From assembly GCA_963778385.1 (NCBI GenBank), contig CAVZUA010000026.1, positions 1-64,000 of the forward strand: a stretch of 64,000 nucleotides of DNA, in the 5' to 3' direction. The stretch is from DATARH01 sp963778385. Lineage in GTDB: Bacteria; Pseudomonadota; Alphaproteobacteria; ATCC43930; CGMCC-115725. Below, one piece after another: positions 9,222 to 18,404 of the stretch. The translations under genes and the position numbers were made by a program. Each line of letters starts with the position of its first letter. Position 1 is the first letter of the stretch. The notes below the pieces were generated by a model that saw nothing but the letters and a program-made list of their open reading frames with translations, ran no database searches and was not told where the DNA came from.

Positions 9222-9939
9222 TGACCGCGCAAGTCGGCGGTCCGACCACCAGCGCTCGTGCGCCGCAGCCCTCCCGACAGCTCATAGACGCCACGCGTTT
9301 CGATCGGCGACCGCTGCAAAACCGCGTAACTCCGTTTGGCGATCTCGTTGCAATCGCGCAGAGAGGTCTTCTCACCGGCAACCGCGGGATCATCCATGAT
9401 CCGGCAACCAAGACGTTGCTCCCGCGGCGTTGGACATCCAAAGCGTGGCTCGTTTGTCTCCTCCACTTCAGGGGCCAGCACCGGAGGTGATGGCTGGCCA
9501 GACCTGGACCGAACTTTTCTTTCTCGACGAAGCGGTGGCGCTCGCCGCCGGCCACCGCCCGTGCTTCTTCTGTCGCCGCGCGGATGCCGAGGCGTTTCGC
9601 TCGGCCTGGGGGAAGGCGAAGGGCATGAAAGCGCCATCGGCCCCGGAGATGGATGCCGTCCTACATGAGGAGCGGTTGGATCGAGGCCGCAAAAGAATGC
9701 ACCCCATCCCTGGCGCTGTCAGCGACCTGCCGGATGGAGCGGTTATTGCCGCGGCCGGCAGGGCCTATACCATCGTCCGCAGCCTTGCCTTCCCCTGGGG
9801 CGAGCAAGGATATCAGCCGGCGCAACACATCCCTCGTCCTGACGGGCTGTTGACGCCCCCCTCCACCTTGCGTGCGATTCACGCCGGCTACCGCCCGATG
9901 TCGCATTCCGATCTTGAGGCAAATGCCGGCCGACCGTGA
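9218..9939 (+). pseudogene. Unknown protein with HRPCxxCRR motif, one frameshift
   Basis: The first part from ATG 9218 contains RVTPFGDLVAIAQRGLLTGN and RGIIHDPATKTLLPRRW, then breaks near 9470-9480. The rest continues in another frame as WTELFFLDEAVALAAG, HRPCFFCRRADAEAF, then VIAAAGRAYTIVRSLAFPWG and a stop at 9939. Together about 235 residues. The Cys-x-x-Cys pair suggests metal binding. I believe relatives occur as single 'hypothetical' genes in Proteobacteria but cannot name a function. Start overlaps the resolvase stop. Confidence 0.5.
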
Positions 9940-10254
9940 CGAACGCCCACCCAAACCATCCGATTTGCGAGCAGTATCGGCCGATTTTGCACCCAAAGCG
10001 GGGTATTTTGGCGCAGTTTTGCTGCCAACACACGGTCTGGCAGTACGTGTCTATTCGACCCGTCCTGCAGATACCCGTTCTTTCCCAATACTTTAAGCTG
10101 CATTCGCGCGGAGCCGTGCTGCCCTCGCACGCGTGTACGCGGCGGTGGAATAGTCGGCCACGGAGCGGCGGCGTAGTGCGGCTGCGTGGCGGCGTAAAAG
10201 TCGGCCACTTGAGGAGAGGCTGTCCTTTTCGGTTTTCGGAAGGGACGGTCGGGG

Positions 10255-11754
10255 GTGTTTCAGGTGGAGGTATATGCGGCAGTTCGCCGGTATGTGCTCC
10301 TGGAGGGTCATAGCCGGCGGGAAGCGGCGGGAGTGTTCGGGCTGAGCCGGGACACGATCGCCAAGATGTGTCGGTTTTCGGTGCCGCCGGGTTACCAGCG
10401 GACGAAGCCACCGGAGAAGCCGAAGCTGGGGCCACTGACGCCGGTGATCGACGCGATCCTGGAGGCGGACCGCGGCGCGCCGGCCAAGCAGCGCCACACG
10501 GCCAAGCGGATTTTCGAGCGGTTGCGGGCCGAGTACGGGTATGCCGGCGGCTACACGGTGGTGAAGGATTACGTCCGGCTGCAGCGAACGCGGATGAAGG
10601 AAGCATTCGTGCCTCTGGCGCATCCGCCCGGGCACGCTCAGGTGGATTTTGGCCAGTGCATCGGCATCATCGGCGGCGTGCGCACGGTGATGCACGTCTT
10701 CTGCTTCGATCTTCCCCATTCCGACGCGCCGTTCGTGAAGGCCTATCCGGCGGAGACGACGGAAGCGTTCCTGGACGGGCACGTCTCGGCCTTTGCCTTC
10801 TTCGGCGGCGTGCCGCTGTCGATCCTCTACGACAACACCAAGCTGGCGGTAGCGCGGATCCTGGGCGATGGCCAGCGCACCCGGACCCGCGCTTTTACGG
10901 AGCTGGTCAGCCACTTCCTGTTCCGGGACCGCTTCGGTCGGCCGGGCAAGGGCAACGACAAGGGGAAGGTGGAGGGGCTGGTGAAGTACACCCAGCGCAC
11001 CTTCATGACCCCGCTGCCGCACGCGGCCTCGTTCGAGGTGTTGAACGCGGCGCTGGCGGAACGGTGTCGCGCGCGCCAGGGTGAACATGCTGGCCGGCAT
11101 GCAGAGACGATCGGCGAGCGGCTTATGCGCGATCTGACGGTGCTCAGCGGCGTCCCCGAGGGGCTGTTCGAGCCTTGCGAGAAGAAGCCGGCCAAGGTGT
11201 CGTCGACCGGGTTGGCCCGCTATCGGATGAACGATTACTCGGTCCCGACCCGCTTTGCCTTCCAGAGTGTCCTGGTGAAGGGCTTCGTCGACGAGGTGGT
11301 GATTGTCGCCAGCTCGGAGATTATCGCCCGTCATGGGCGGATCTACGGCCGCGATCAGTTCGTGTTCGATCCCAAGCATTATCTGGCACTGCTGGAGCAG
11401 AAGCCCGGGGCGCTGGACCAGGCCGCACCGCTGCAGAGCTGGACCTTGCCCGAGGGTTTCCAGCGCATCCGCCGTCTGCTCGAGAGCCGCATGGGCAATC
11501 GTGGCAAGAAGGAGTTTATCCAGATTTTGCGGCTGATGGAGGTGTTCGAGGAAGCGATCGTAGCCGCCGCCGTCGTCGACGCCATGCAGCTCGGCGCGAT
11601 CGGCTTCGACGCGGTCAAGCAACTCGTATTGGCCCGCATCGAGCGGCGTCCGCCCCGGCTCGACCTGGCCCGGTATCCCTATCTTCCCGCCGCCGAGGTG
11701 AAGACCACGGCGGCGGCCGATTATGCCGCTCTGCTGGGGCGGAGCGCAGCATGA
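10255..11754 (+). CDS. istA: IS21-family transposase IstA
   Basis: 499-residue DDE transposase. The N-terminus has a helix-turn-helix (GHSRREAAGVFGLSRDTIAK). The catalytic core includes GHAQVDFGQC (first Asp), LSILYDNTK (second Asp) and the region RFGRPGKGNDKGKVEGLVKY (catalytic Glu). The stop overlaps the istB start in ATGA at 11751. The first codon is GTG at 10255; a later start is possible. Confidence 0.93.
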   Translation: MFQVEVYAAVRRYVLLEGHSRREAAGVFGLSRDTIAKMCRFSVPPGYQRTKPPEKPKLGPLTPVIDAILEADRGAPAKQRHTAKRIFERLRAEYGYAGGYTVVKDYVRLQRTRMKEAFVPLAHPPGHAQVDFGQCIGIIGGVRTVMHVFCFDLPHSDAPFVKAYPAETTEAFLDGHVSAFAFFGGVPLSILYDNTKLAVARILGDGQRTRTRAFTELVSHFLFRDRFGRPGKGNDKGKVEGLVKYTQRTFMTPLPHAASFEVLNAALAERCRARQGEHAGRHAETIGERLMRDLTVLSGVPEGLFEPCEKKPAKVSSTGLARYRMNDYSVPTRFAFQSVLVKGFVDEVVIVASSEIIARHGRIYGRDQFVFDPKHYLALLEQKPGALDQAAPLQSWTLPEGFQRIRRLLESRMGNRGKKEFIQILRLMEVFEEAIVAAAVVDAMQLGAIGFDAVKQLVLARIERRPPRLDLARYPYLPAAEVKTTAAADYAALLGRSAA

Positions 11755-12569
11755 CCGCCGCTCCGCCCCAGGTGCTGCTCGCCCATCACTTGAAGACGCT
11801 AAAGCTGCCAACTTTCCTGCGCGAGTACGACAAGGTCGCCGGCGAGTGCGCCCGGGAGGGCGTCGATCATCCCCGGTATCTGCTGCGCCTCGCCGAGCTG
11901 GAGCTGATCGATCGCGAGCGTCGTCTCGTCGAACGGCGTATCCGCGATGCCCGCTTCCCGGCGGTGAAGAGCCTGGATACCTTCGACTTCACCGCCATGC
12001 CCAGCCTCAACAAGCCTCTGGTATTGGAGCTGGCGCGCTGCGAGTTCGTCGTCGCCCGCGACAACATCATCGTGCTCGGCAACAGCGGGACGGGGAAGAC
12101 CCACATTGCCCTGGCCCTCGGCCTGGCGGCCTGCCAGCGCGGTTTCTCGGTTACCTTCGCCACTGCCGCCGGCCTCGTCCACCAGCTCCAGGAGGCGCGC
12201 GACGAGCGGCGACTGTTGCGGCTGCAGCAAAACCTGGCCGCCGCAAAGCTGCTGATCATTGATGAACTGGGCTACGTCCCGCTCTCCCAAACCGGGGCGG
12301 AGCTGTTGTTCGAGGTCTTCAGTCAGCGCCATGAACGAAGCTCGACGATCGTTACCTCCAACCTGCCGTTCGAGGAATGGACCAGCGTGTTCGGCTCCGA
12401 GCGCCTGACCGGCGCGCTGCTCGACCGACTCACCCACCACGTCCACATCCTGGAGATAAACGGCGACTCCTATCGCCTGAAACACTCCAAGGCCCAACGG
12501 CGACGCCAGCTCGCTCAGGATGCCGGTCTCGCGGTCGATCCGGACACCGGCGAAATCCTCGACAACTGA
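11751..12569 (+). CDS. istB: IS21-family ATPase helper IstB
   Basis: 272-residue AAA+ ATPase related to DnaC that assembles with IstA and guides target choice. Walker A GNSGTGKTHIALALG, Walker B LLIIDELGYVPLS and the sensor segment STIVTSNLPFEEW are visible. Start chosen at ATG 11751 because it overlaps the istA stop by 4 bp, the usual translational coupling in this family. The open frame continues far upstream of this start inside istA, but that part is out of frame with istA coding content. Confidence 0.93.
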   Translation: MTAAPPQVLLAHHLKTLKLPTFLREYDKVAGECAREGVDHPRYLLRLAELELIDRERRLVERRIRDARFPAVKSLDTFDFTAMPSLNKPLVLELARCEFVVARDNIIVLGNSGTGKTHIALALGLAACQRGFSVTFATAAGLVHQLQEARDERRLLRLQQNLAAAKLLIIDELGYVPLSQTGAELLFEVFSQRHERSSTIVTSNLPFEEWTSVFGSERLTGALLDRLTHHVHILEINGDSYRLKHSKAQRRRQLAQDAGLAVDPDTGEILDN

Positions 12570-12583
12570 TCCAACCGAGCCGC

Positions 12584-12625
12584 CGATATATGGAGAGGGC
12601 CCCGCGGGGCCCTCTCCATATATCG
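12584..12625. terminator. 42-bp perfect palindrome after istB
   Basis: Two 20-base arms (cgatatatggagagggcccc and its complement) around a 2-base centre, 14 bp after the istB stop and inside the IS. There is no T-tract. It could end transcription of istAB in both directions or block read-in from outside. Confidence 0.6.
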
Positions 12626-12958
12626 ATCAACCGCAGCCCCAATGGCCGACTGTTACTCCGCCCCGATGGCCAGCTTTCCGTCCGCCGTTGACACACGCGC
12701 CCGCGCGCGCGAAAGACGGTAAAATGAAGAGCCCTCAGACATCTGCGACATCCGGCTGCGAGCGGCCCAAGGTCCGTTATCGGCACGCTTAGCGGCCGGA
12801 CGGGCCATGTTGGTTGGGCGTCGCCTTCGCGCCGAATTCCGGCCGTTCGCCGACTGTGACTCAGACCGCCGAAATCGACCCAAAGGCGGCCTTCATGACC
12901 TCGCGAGCCGATGATTGGATCCGCCGGGAAGCGGACGTTCGCCACGCCTTCGCCTTTC

Positions 12959-13348
12959 TCAGTCGGCTGCCGTTGGTAGCTGGCGCAACTGCTCCTTCAG
13001 CCGGTCGAAATCGACCGGCTTGGTGAGGAACTCGAAGGCGCCCAGTTCGCTGGCTCGGCGTCGCCGTTCGTCATCACCGTAGGCGGTTACCATCATCACC
13101 GGGAGCTGGGGGAACCGCTGCTTGATCTCGTCCAGCAATTGCAGCCCGTCCATCCCCGGCATGTTGATGTCGGACAGAATGACGATCAGATGCGGCTCGA
13201 TCCCTTCCCCGAGTAGCTGCAACGCGCCCTCGCCTGAGTTCGCGAAGTGCATCACGTAGGTCCCGTCCCGCGCCTCGCGTCGAAAGCGCTGGCGGAACAA
13301 CAGCGAGACATCGGGCTCGTCATCGACCACGAGGATGCTGACGCTCAT
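12959..13348 (-). CDS. Stand-alone response regulator receiver protein
   Basis: 129 residues, a single receiver domain with no output domain. The acidic pair D9/D10, phosphorylation site D60 (LIVILSDINMPGMDG), T88 (VMMVTAY) and K110 (FLTKPVD) are all present, so it should be phosphorylatable. It begins 27 bp after the upstream histidine kinase gene, its likely partner. As a lone receiver it must act through protein contacts or as a phosphate sink. It is the last gene of the six-gene operon starting at 18651. Confidence 0.93.
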   Translation of the reverse strand: MSVSILVVDDEPDVSLLFRQRFRREARDGTYVMHFANSGEGALQLLGEGIEPHLIVILSDINMPGMDGLQLLDEIKQRFPQLPVMMVTAYGDDERRRRASELGAFEFLTKPVDFDRLKEQLRQLPTAAD

Positions 13349-13375
13349 TTCTTCACTCCCAATGTGCTGCGACTA

Positions 13376-15658
13376 CTAGCGCGGCAGGCGGATGGTGAAC
13401 TCCGTGAACTCGCCGACCTCGCTCTCGACCTCGATCGTCCCGCCATGCTGTTGGGTGACGATGTCGTAGCTGATCGAGAGGCCGAGGCCGGTGCCCTCGC
13501 CGGTCGGCTTGGTGGTGAAGAACGGCTGAAACAGCTTGTCGCGGATGTCGGGAGGTATGCCGGTGCCGTTGTCGCGGACGCGGACCTCGATGGCGTTGCC
13601 GAGTTCGCTTGTCGCCACAATCAGAGTCGGCCGGAACGCCCCGTCGCCATTCTCTCGCAAGCGCTTGTTTGCGGCATAGAAGCCGTTGCCGAACAGGTTG
13701 AGGAATACGCGGGTCATCTCCTGCGGCGCCAGCTCGATGGGCTTCAGTGCCGAGGCGTAGTCGCGCTCAAGCGCGATGTTAAAGTTCTGGTCCTGCGCGC
13801 GGGCGCCGTGATAGGCGAGGTTGAGGGCCTCCTCTATAACGCTGTTCAGATCGACCTCTCGGCGTTCGCCGCTTACCCCGCGCGAGTGTTCGAGCATGCT
13901 CCTGACGATGTTGTCGGCGCGCTTGCCGTGCTCGGCGATTTTTTTCAAGTTGCCGGTCAGCAGCTCCATCGTATCGTCGACATCGGCGCGCCTGTCGTCG
14001 TCGAGCGCGGCGATGGCAGGTGCTGTGGTCTCTTTCAACTCGTCGAGCAATTCGACCGAGAGGCTCGCGAAATTGTTGACGAAATTGAGCGGGTTCTTGA
14101 TCTCGTGAGCGATGCCGGCAGTGAGCTGCCCCAGTGAGGCCATCTTTTCGGCCTGGATTAGATTGGCTTGGGCGGCTCTCAGGCCGCGCAACGCCGCCTC
14201 CGCCGTGTCGCGCGCCGCGCGGATCTCGGTTTCGCTGCGCTTGCGCTCGGTGATGTCGCTGTAGATCAGCACGAACCCGCCCTCGGGCACCGGGTTGTGG
14301 CGGACCTCGATCACCCTGCCATCGGGACGCGCGCGTTCGAAGCTGTAATGGTCGCCGAACTTGGGGCGCAGCCGTGCCAACTCGGCCTCGGGATCGACGG
14401 CGCCGAACTCGCCGCGCTTCGCGAGGTAGCGGATGTATTCCTCGAAGTCGTGCGTCTCGGCGAAGAAGGCGTCGGGCAGGTCGACAATCTCCTGGAAGTT
14501 GCGGTTCCACGCGGCAAGGCGCAGCTCCTGATCGAACATCGCGACACCGTCCGCCATGTTGTCGAAGGTGACGCGCAATTCGGCCTGGCGCTGCCGGATT
14601 TCGTCGAGCAGCCGCGCACTCTCCATGGCGATCACCGCCTGCGCGGCGAAATTCTGCAACAGCGCGATCTGCTCGTCGGAGAACGGGTGCACCTTCTTCC
14701 GGTAAATGGTGAAGGCGCCCAATAGAGCGTCGTCCTTGCGGAGAGGTACTGCGAGGTAAGTGCGCGTCCCTGCGACATCGACGAGCGCGCGTCTTACAGG
14801 ATTTCCCTGTCGATACCCCTCATCGTCAGCGGCATCGGCAATGTGCACGAACCTCTCGCCGCGTACCAGCCGACCCATTCCAGTCGCTGACCCGAGAAGT
14901 ACCGGCTCGCGAAGCAGATTCGCCACCTGCTCTGGTACGGCCTGCATCGCCACTACGTGGTGAACGTCGTCGCCTTTGTAGAGCGAGAGAACGCCGAAGC
15001 CCGCCTCGCACAGGCGGATTCCCTTCTCCAGGATAGCGTCGAAGACCGGCGCCAAGTCGCCGGGCGACGCGTTGATTACCCCCAGCACCTCGGTGGTCGC
15101 GGTTTGCTGCTCCAGCGACGAGGTCAGTTCGCGGTTGCGCCGTTCGAGTTCGTCGGCCGCTTCCCGGCGATAGGTCTCCATCACCACGTAGAGCAGCGAT
15201 TTGAGAAATTTCGCCACCGTCACCAGCGCGACCGTCTGCTGGTCCGAACCGGGAAACAACTGCAAGATCACGCCGGTGAGGATCGCTTCGAGCTTTGTGA
15301 AGGCCTGAAAAATATCGGTGTTGCGAACACCGTACTGCAGCGCGACGAGGGTGGTTTGCTTAACCTCGCCGGCCAATTCCTCGACGCGGTCGCCCGCAAG
15401 CAGCCGGCGCAGAAAGGCGGCCAGCGCGCCGAACAGCGCGGCGACCTCCTCGGGCAGCAGATGCAGGTCGTCAAACCAGGCAAGGGCTTCGACCTCGGCC
15501 TGCCATTGGGCAACGATCCACTCCTGGATCTCGGACGTCAGCGTCTCCTGGACCAATTCGAGATAGGCCAGATCCGCCGGCCCGATATCGAAATTGTCGA
15601 AGATGTGCAGGTCGGCCGGCAGCAGGGCATCCATTGCCTCAAGACTGGACGTGCTCAC
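13376..15658 (-). CDS. Multi-domain sensor histidine kinase (GAF-PAS-HisKA-HATPase)
   Basis: 760 residues from GTG 15658, which overlaps the aminotransferase stop by 4 bp; this coupling decides the start. Residues 1-170 are all-helical without membrane segments and end NTDIFQAFTKLEAILTGV...ETYRREAADELE, resembling the end of protoglobin-type sensor domains, but no clear proximal heme His is seen. A GAF domain follows (~200-345), a PAS domain (~360-480, VTFDNMADGVAMFDQELRLA), and a HisKA H-box HEIKNPLNF (~518). The ATPase has N box NLFGNGFYAANK, G1 DNGTGIPP and G2 GTGLGLSIS. It is soluble, so it senses a cytoplasmic signal. Partner: the receiver gene 27 bp downstream. Confidence 0.93.
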   Translation of the reverse strand: MSTSSLEAMDALLPADLHIFDNFDIGPADLAYLELVQETLTSEIQEWIVAQWQAEVEALAWFDDLHLLPEEVAALFGALAAFLRRLLAGDRVEELAGEVKQTTLVALQYGVRNTDIFQAFTKLEAILTGVILQLFPGSDQQTVALVTVAKFLKSLLYVVMETYRREAADELERRNRELTSSLEQQTATTEVLGVINASPGDLAPVFDAILEKGIRLCEAGFGVLSLYKGDDVHHVVAMQAVPEQVANLLREPVLLGSATGMGRLVRGERFVHIADAADDEGYRQGNPVRRALVDVAGTRTYLAVPLRKDDALLGAFTIYRKKVHPFSDEQIALLQNFAAQAVIAMESARLLDEIRQRQAELRVTFDNMADGVAMFDQELRLAAWNRNFQEIVDLPDAFFAETHDFEEYIRYLAKRGEFGAVDPEAELARLRPKFGDHYSFERARPDGRVIEVRHNPVPEGGFVLIYSDITERKRSETEIRAARDTAEAALRGLRAAQANLIQAEKMASLGQLTAGIAHEIKNPLNFVNNFASLSVELLDELKETTAPAIAALDDDRRADVDDTMELLTGNLKKIAEHGKRADNIVRSMLEHSRGVSGERREVDLNSVIEEALNLAYHGARAQDQNFNIALERDYASALKPIELAPQEMTRVFLNLFGNGFYAANKRLRENGDGAFRPTLIVATSELGNAIEVRVRDNGTGIPPDIRDKLFQPFFTTKPTGEGTGLGLSISYDIVTQQHGGTIEVESEVGEFTEFTIRLPR

Positions 15659-16803
15659 CGGTACGGGCTCTTTTCCATGGCCTCGGCATAGGCCGCAGGG
15701 AAGGCCGCAATAAACCCCTCCACGGCGGCGGCCGGGGTAAGCCGCGACAGGCTGATGCGAATTCCTCCCTGGTTGTAGAGACTGTCGATCCCCATGCTGC
15801 GTAGCACCCGCGATTCGGGAAGGGCCGAGGTGCACGCCGCCCCGGTTCCGACATGGACGCAGCGGCGCGACAGCGCCTCGATCAGATCCTCTTGGAACAG
15901 GCCCGGAAAGCAGACATAGGATGTCGTCCACAGCCGCGGTGCCGACTGGCCGGCTACCAGGCAATGGGGAACCTGGTCCGCAAGAAAGGCTTCGAGCCGG
16001 TCGCGCCAGCCCGAGCTGGGCGGCGGGGCGGTCGCCGCTTCTTCGAGCGCGACCGCCGCCGCGGCGATTGCCGGCACGTTGACGGTGCCGCTGCGGATGC
16101 CGCCCTCCTGGCCACCGCCGGGTAGGACCGGCGACAGCTGGAAACAGGGATTGAGCACCGCAATGGCACCCACTCCGAGCGGGCCATGAAACTTGTGCGC
16201 CGAGAGGGTCAGCGCATCGGCCCGCGCGGCAATCTCGTCGAGCGGTATCTTGCCGGCCGATTGCGCGGCGTCGACGTGCAGCAGCCCGCCTGAGCGGTGA
16301 GCGAGCGCGGCGATTTCTGTCACCGGGAAGATGACTCCGGTCTCGTTATTGACATGCATCATCGAAACCAGCGTTGGGCGGTCCGCGATCAGGTCTTCTA
16401 GGTGATCGAGATCCGGGGTCCCGTCCGGCCACGCGCGACACACCGCCACCGGCCGCTCCAGTCGGAAGTCGCGCAGGTTGTACACCGAACTGTGCTCCAG
16501 CTCGCTGACGACCAGCTGCTCGCACCGATTTGCTGGGTGGTGCAGCGCACCGAGCAAGCACAACCCGTTGGCCTCGGTGCCGCCGGAGGTGAACAAAACT
16601 TGCCTCGCGCCGCCGAGGTGCCGCACAAAGCACGCGCGCGCCTCCTCTAAGACGTTGCGTGCGGCCGTTCCGAGGCCATGCAGAGCGGCGGCGTTGCCGA
16701 GCGGTCCGCGCAGCAATTCGGCGACGCGCTCGCGGCCAGCGGGCGACATCGCGGTCGTCGCATTGTTGTCGAGATAGGCCACGGCGCCCGCCGAGCGGCT
16801 CAT
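15655..16803 (-). CDS. Cysteine desulfurase-like class V aminotransferase
   Basis: 382 residues of the NifS/IscS family, PLP enzymes that release sulfur from cysteine as an enzyme persulfide. Visible features are the N-terminal YLDNNATTAM, H104 in ELEHSSV (PLP stacking), D178 in HVDAAQSAGK, Schiff-base K204 in SAHKFHGP, the RSGTVNVP segment and the sulfur-carrying loop GTGAACTSA with C324. All catalytic residues are present. It overlaps its upstream and downstream neighbours by 4 bp. No Fe-S scaffold gene is nearby. Its place between a V4R-like gene and a histidine kinase suggests a signalling or cofactor-modifying role rather than housekeeping Fe-S assembly (inference). Confidence 0.88.
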   Translation of the reverse strand: MSRSAGAVAYLDNNATTAMSPAGRERVAELLRGPLGNAAALHGLGTAARNVLEEARACFVRHLGGARQVLFTSGGTEANGLCLLGALHHPANRCEQLVVSELEHSSVYNLRDFRLERPVAVCRAWPDGTPDLDHLEDLIADRPTLVSMMHVNNETGVIFPVTEIAALAHRSGGLLHVDAAQSAGKIPLDEIAARADALTLSAHKFHGPLGVGAIAVLNPCFQLSPVLPGGGQEGGIRSGTVNVPAIAAAAVALEEAATAPPPSSGWRDRLEAFLADQVPHCLVAGQSAPRLWTTSYVCFPGLFQEDLIEALSRRCVHVGTGAACTSALPESRVLRSMGIDSLYNQGGIRISLSRLTPAAAVEGFIAAFPAAYAEAMEKSPYR

Positions 16804-17108
16804 GACAAACCGGCCAATATCGCTTCCTGGGCGGCGCGGTTCGCGTGCAGCCGGGGGTCGCGCAGATAAGTGATCGTCACAGAAGCGAGCCCCAGAGCAC
16901 CGTTGATCAAAAAGCTGCCGTCGCGCGGCTCGATCCGGAAGGTGACCCGCGCTTGCGGCAACAAGTGCCTGGCATCATAGACCGAGACCCGAAAAACGTC
17001 CTTGTCGGCGTATTGTGCGAACAGGCCGTCGTCGATCGCCGAGCCGAGCGTATAGCGGTAACGTTCGCGGTAGAGGCAGTCGTAGATTTTTTCGGCCGCC
17101 TTGATCAT
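16800..17108 (-). CDS. Small conserved-looking protein in sensory operon
   Basis: 102 residues, predicted soluble alpha/beta (MIKAAEKIYDCLYRERYRYT, then DVFRVSVYDARHLLPQARV and SVTITYLRDPRLHANRAAQE). No family recognised. It starts 18 bp after the V4R-like gene and its stop overlaps the desulfurase-like start (ATGA), so it is made with them. It could be a small adaptor for either enzyme; nothing in the sequence decides this. Confidence 0.75.
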   Translation of the reverse strand: MIKAAEKIYDCLYRERYRYTLGSAIDDGLFAQYADKDVFRVSVYDARHLLPQARVTFRIEPRDGSFLINGALGLASVTITYLRDPRLHANRAAQEAILAGLS

Positions 17109-17126
17109 CGGACGCTCCGCGCGGCC

Positions 17127-18404
17127 TTACACCGGAACGCGCGCGCCCTCCAGCTGGTGTCCGCCCTGGGCCGTTTGGGCAAGCTCGGCGCGGATCTCCG
17201 TGTAGGGATCGCCCATCGCCTGGCAGGCCGTCATGCGCGCCTGAAATACCGGCCCGCGCTTGAACAGCCGGTTATAAAACTCCGGTGTCAAGTCGGGCTT
17301 CCGGTGGATGTCGCCCAGGTAAATCAGGTTCATCAGGCCTGCGGCCCCTCCGGTTGCCAGATAAGAAATACCGTGATCGGCGGTTCCGTACATGCGGCGG
17401 TAGCCCACCGACTCGTAGTCGTTGTAGATGCGGAAGGTGGCCCCGTCAGGGGTGACGTCAAGCACCTTCCAGATGCCCCACCCGAGGGCGTTCGTGCAGG
17501 CGACGATGCCGAACAGCCAATCCTCCCTGGTTTTCAGCATTGGCCTCACCAGGGCATCCCATTCCGGGGAGGTCATGATGCCGCCCATCGTATTGAAAGC
17601 ACAGGCATGGCCGGCCTCGATGAACAGGTCCGCCGCGACCTTGACGCCCTCGGACCCGGCTGCTGCCACCATCTCTCGCTCGAAGGCGAAGCTGATGCGG
17701 TTGTAGTAATCGGCGTACATGCGGGTCAGGTACACGCCGAAAGCGGGAATGAGGCCATCTGTATTGACCGGTAGCGGCATCCCCACGACAGCTCCGGTGA
17801 CGCCCTCCCGTTTGACCGAGGTGGCAGGTTCGGGGTCGTTGCCGACGGTGACTAGAAGGGGGGCCCGCCGCTGCTCGTACACCGCAAAATTGGCCGGTCC
17901 CCGGCCCAGCAGGAAGACATCCTCGTCTACCCCGGTGCTGCGGCAGGCGGTCTGCCTCACCTGAACGCTGGCCGGATCGAGGCTATAGATTGCCGCCAGC
18001 GCGCCCGCCAGAAAGCCGGCCGAAAAGAACCCGATGGGCGTCCGGGAGCGACCGAATTTCTCCTTCCAGCCAGTCGAGTAATGGCTCGACCGCGTGCGTA
18101 CCTCACCGCCCTGTGCCGTGATCGCGCTCAGATCGATCAGACCAAAGCCGCACGCGCTGTAGAGCGCGCTCACCGTCTCCTTGCGAGCCGCGACATCCGC
18201 GGTTTGGGGCAACAGACTGGTCAATTGCGCGAAGACCACCTCGACCGCTGCGCCGACCAGGATCGGCGCGCTGTCGATGTACTCGGCGTCCTGGATCGAA
18301 CGCTGCAGAAAACAGTTGTAGTGGTGGCAGTGCAGGATCATCGGCTCACCGTCCACGACGAGCCGACCCGTGGGGAAGTCGTAACATTGCGAAAACTCAA
18401 ACAT
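17127..18404 (-). CDS. Two-domain V4R-like protein (possible small-molecule binder)
   Basis: 425 residues, no signal peptide. The N-terminal part (LHCHHYNCFLQRSIQDA; then CGFGLIDLSAITAQGGEVRT; FFSAGFLAGALAAIY; VRQTACRSTG) and the C-terminal part (NALGWGIWKVLDVTPDG; YNDYESVGYRR; YLATGGAAGLMNLIYLGD; FQARMTACQAMGDPYTEI) each follow the order of a V4R domain, ending in the family's 'E/R-T-x-C-x-A-x-G-D' strand. V4R domains bind small hydrophobic ligands or porphyrins, some through Cys residues. This is recognition by eye; the family number is not certain. The His/Cys cluster near residue 25-32 could bind metal. It overlaps the upstream small gene by 8 bp. Confidence 0.7.
   Translation of the reverse strand: MFEFSQCYDFPTGRLVVDGEPMILHCHHYNCFLQRSIQDAEYIDSAPILVGAAVEVVFAQLTSLLPQTADVAARKETVSALYSACGFGLIDLSAITAQGGEVRTRSSHYSTGWKEKFGRSRTPIGFFSAGFLAGALAAIYSLDPASVQVRQTACRSTGVDEDVFLLGRGPANFAVYEQRRAPLLVTVGNDPEPATSVKREGVTGAVVGMPLPVNTDGLIPAFGVYLTRMYADYYNRISFAFEREMVAAAGSEGVKVAADLFIEAGHACAFNTMGGIMTSPEWDALVRPMLKTREDWLFGIVACTNALGWGIWKVLDVTPDGATFRIYNDYESVGYRRMYGTADHGISYLATGGAAGLMNLIYLGDIHRKPDLTPEFYNRLFKRGPVFQARMTACQAMGDPYTEIRAELAQTAQGGHQLEGARVPV

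Larger units (their letters stand above)
10134..12693 (+). mobile_element. Complete IS21-family insertion sequence
   Basis: The element is bounded by TGT at 10134 and ACA at 12693 and carries istA and istB. Left and right ends align as inverted repeats with the same spacing: TGT, then CGGCGG, then GGAA, then GGCC at bases 23-26 from each tip. A second internal copy of the AGTCGGCCA-type box lies inside each end (about 10198-10210 and 12641-12652), the multiple transposase-site arrangement of IS21 elements. The 6 bp CACGCG immediately outside both ends (10128-10133 and 12694-12699) is a target-site duplication. Both genes are intact, so the copy looks recent and possibly active. Confidence 0.92.

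Noticed and set aside
10093..11811. 572-residue minus-strand frame opposite istA
   Set aside because: Antisense shadow of the IS21 transposase, no domain content.
13376..15658. Heme-binding protoglobin domain at the kinase N-terminus
   Set aside because: Helical pattern is similar, but no convincing proximal His is visible, so heme or gas sensing is not claimed.
15659..15964. Longer 862-residue version of the histidine kinase
   Set aside because: The extra N-terminus lies inside the aminotransferase gene in another frame and is not protein-like; GTG 15658 overlapping the upstream stop is the natural start.
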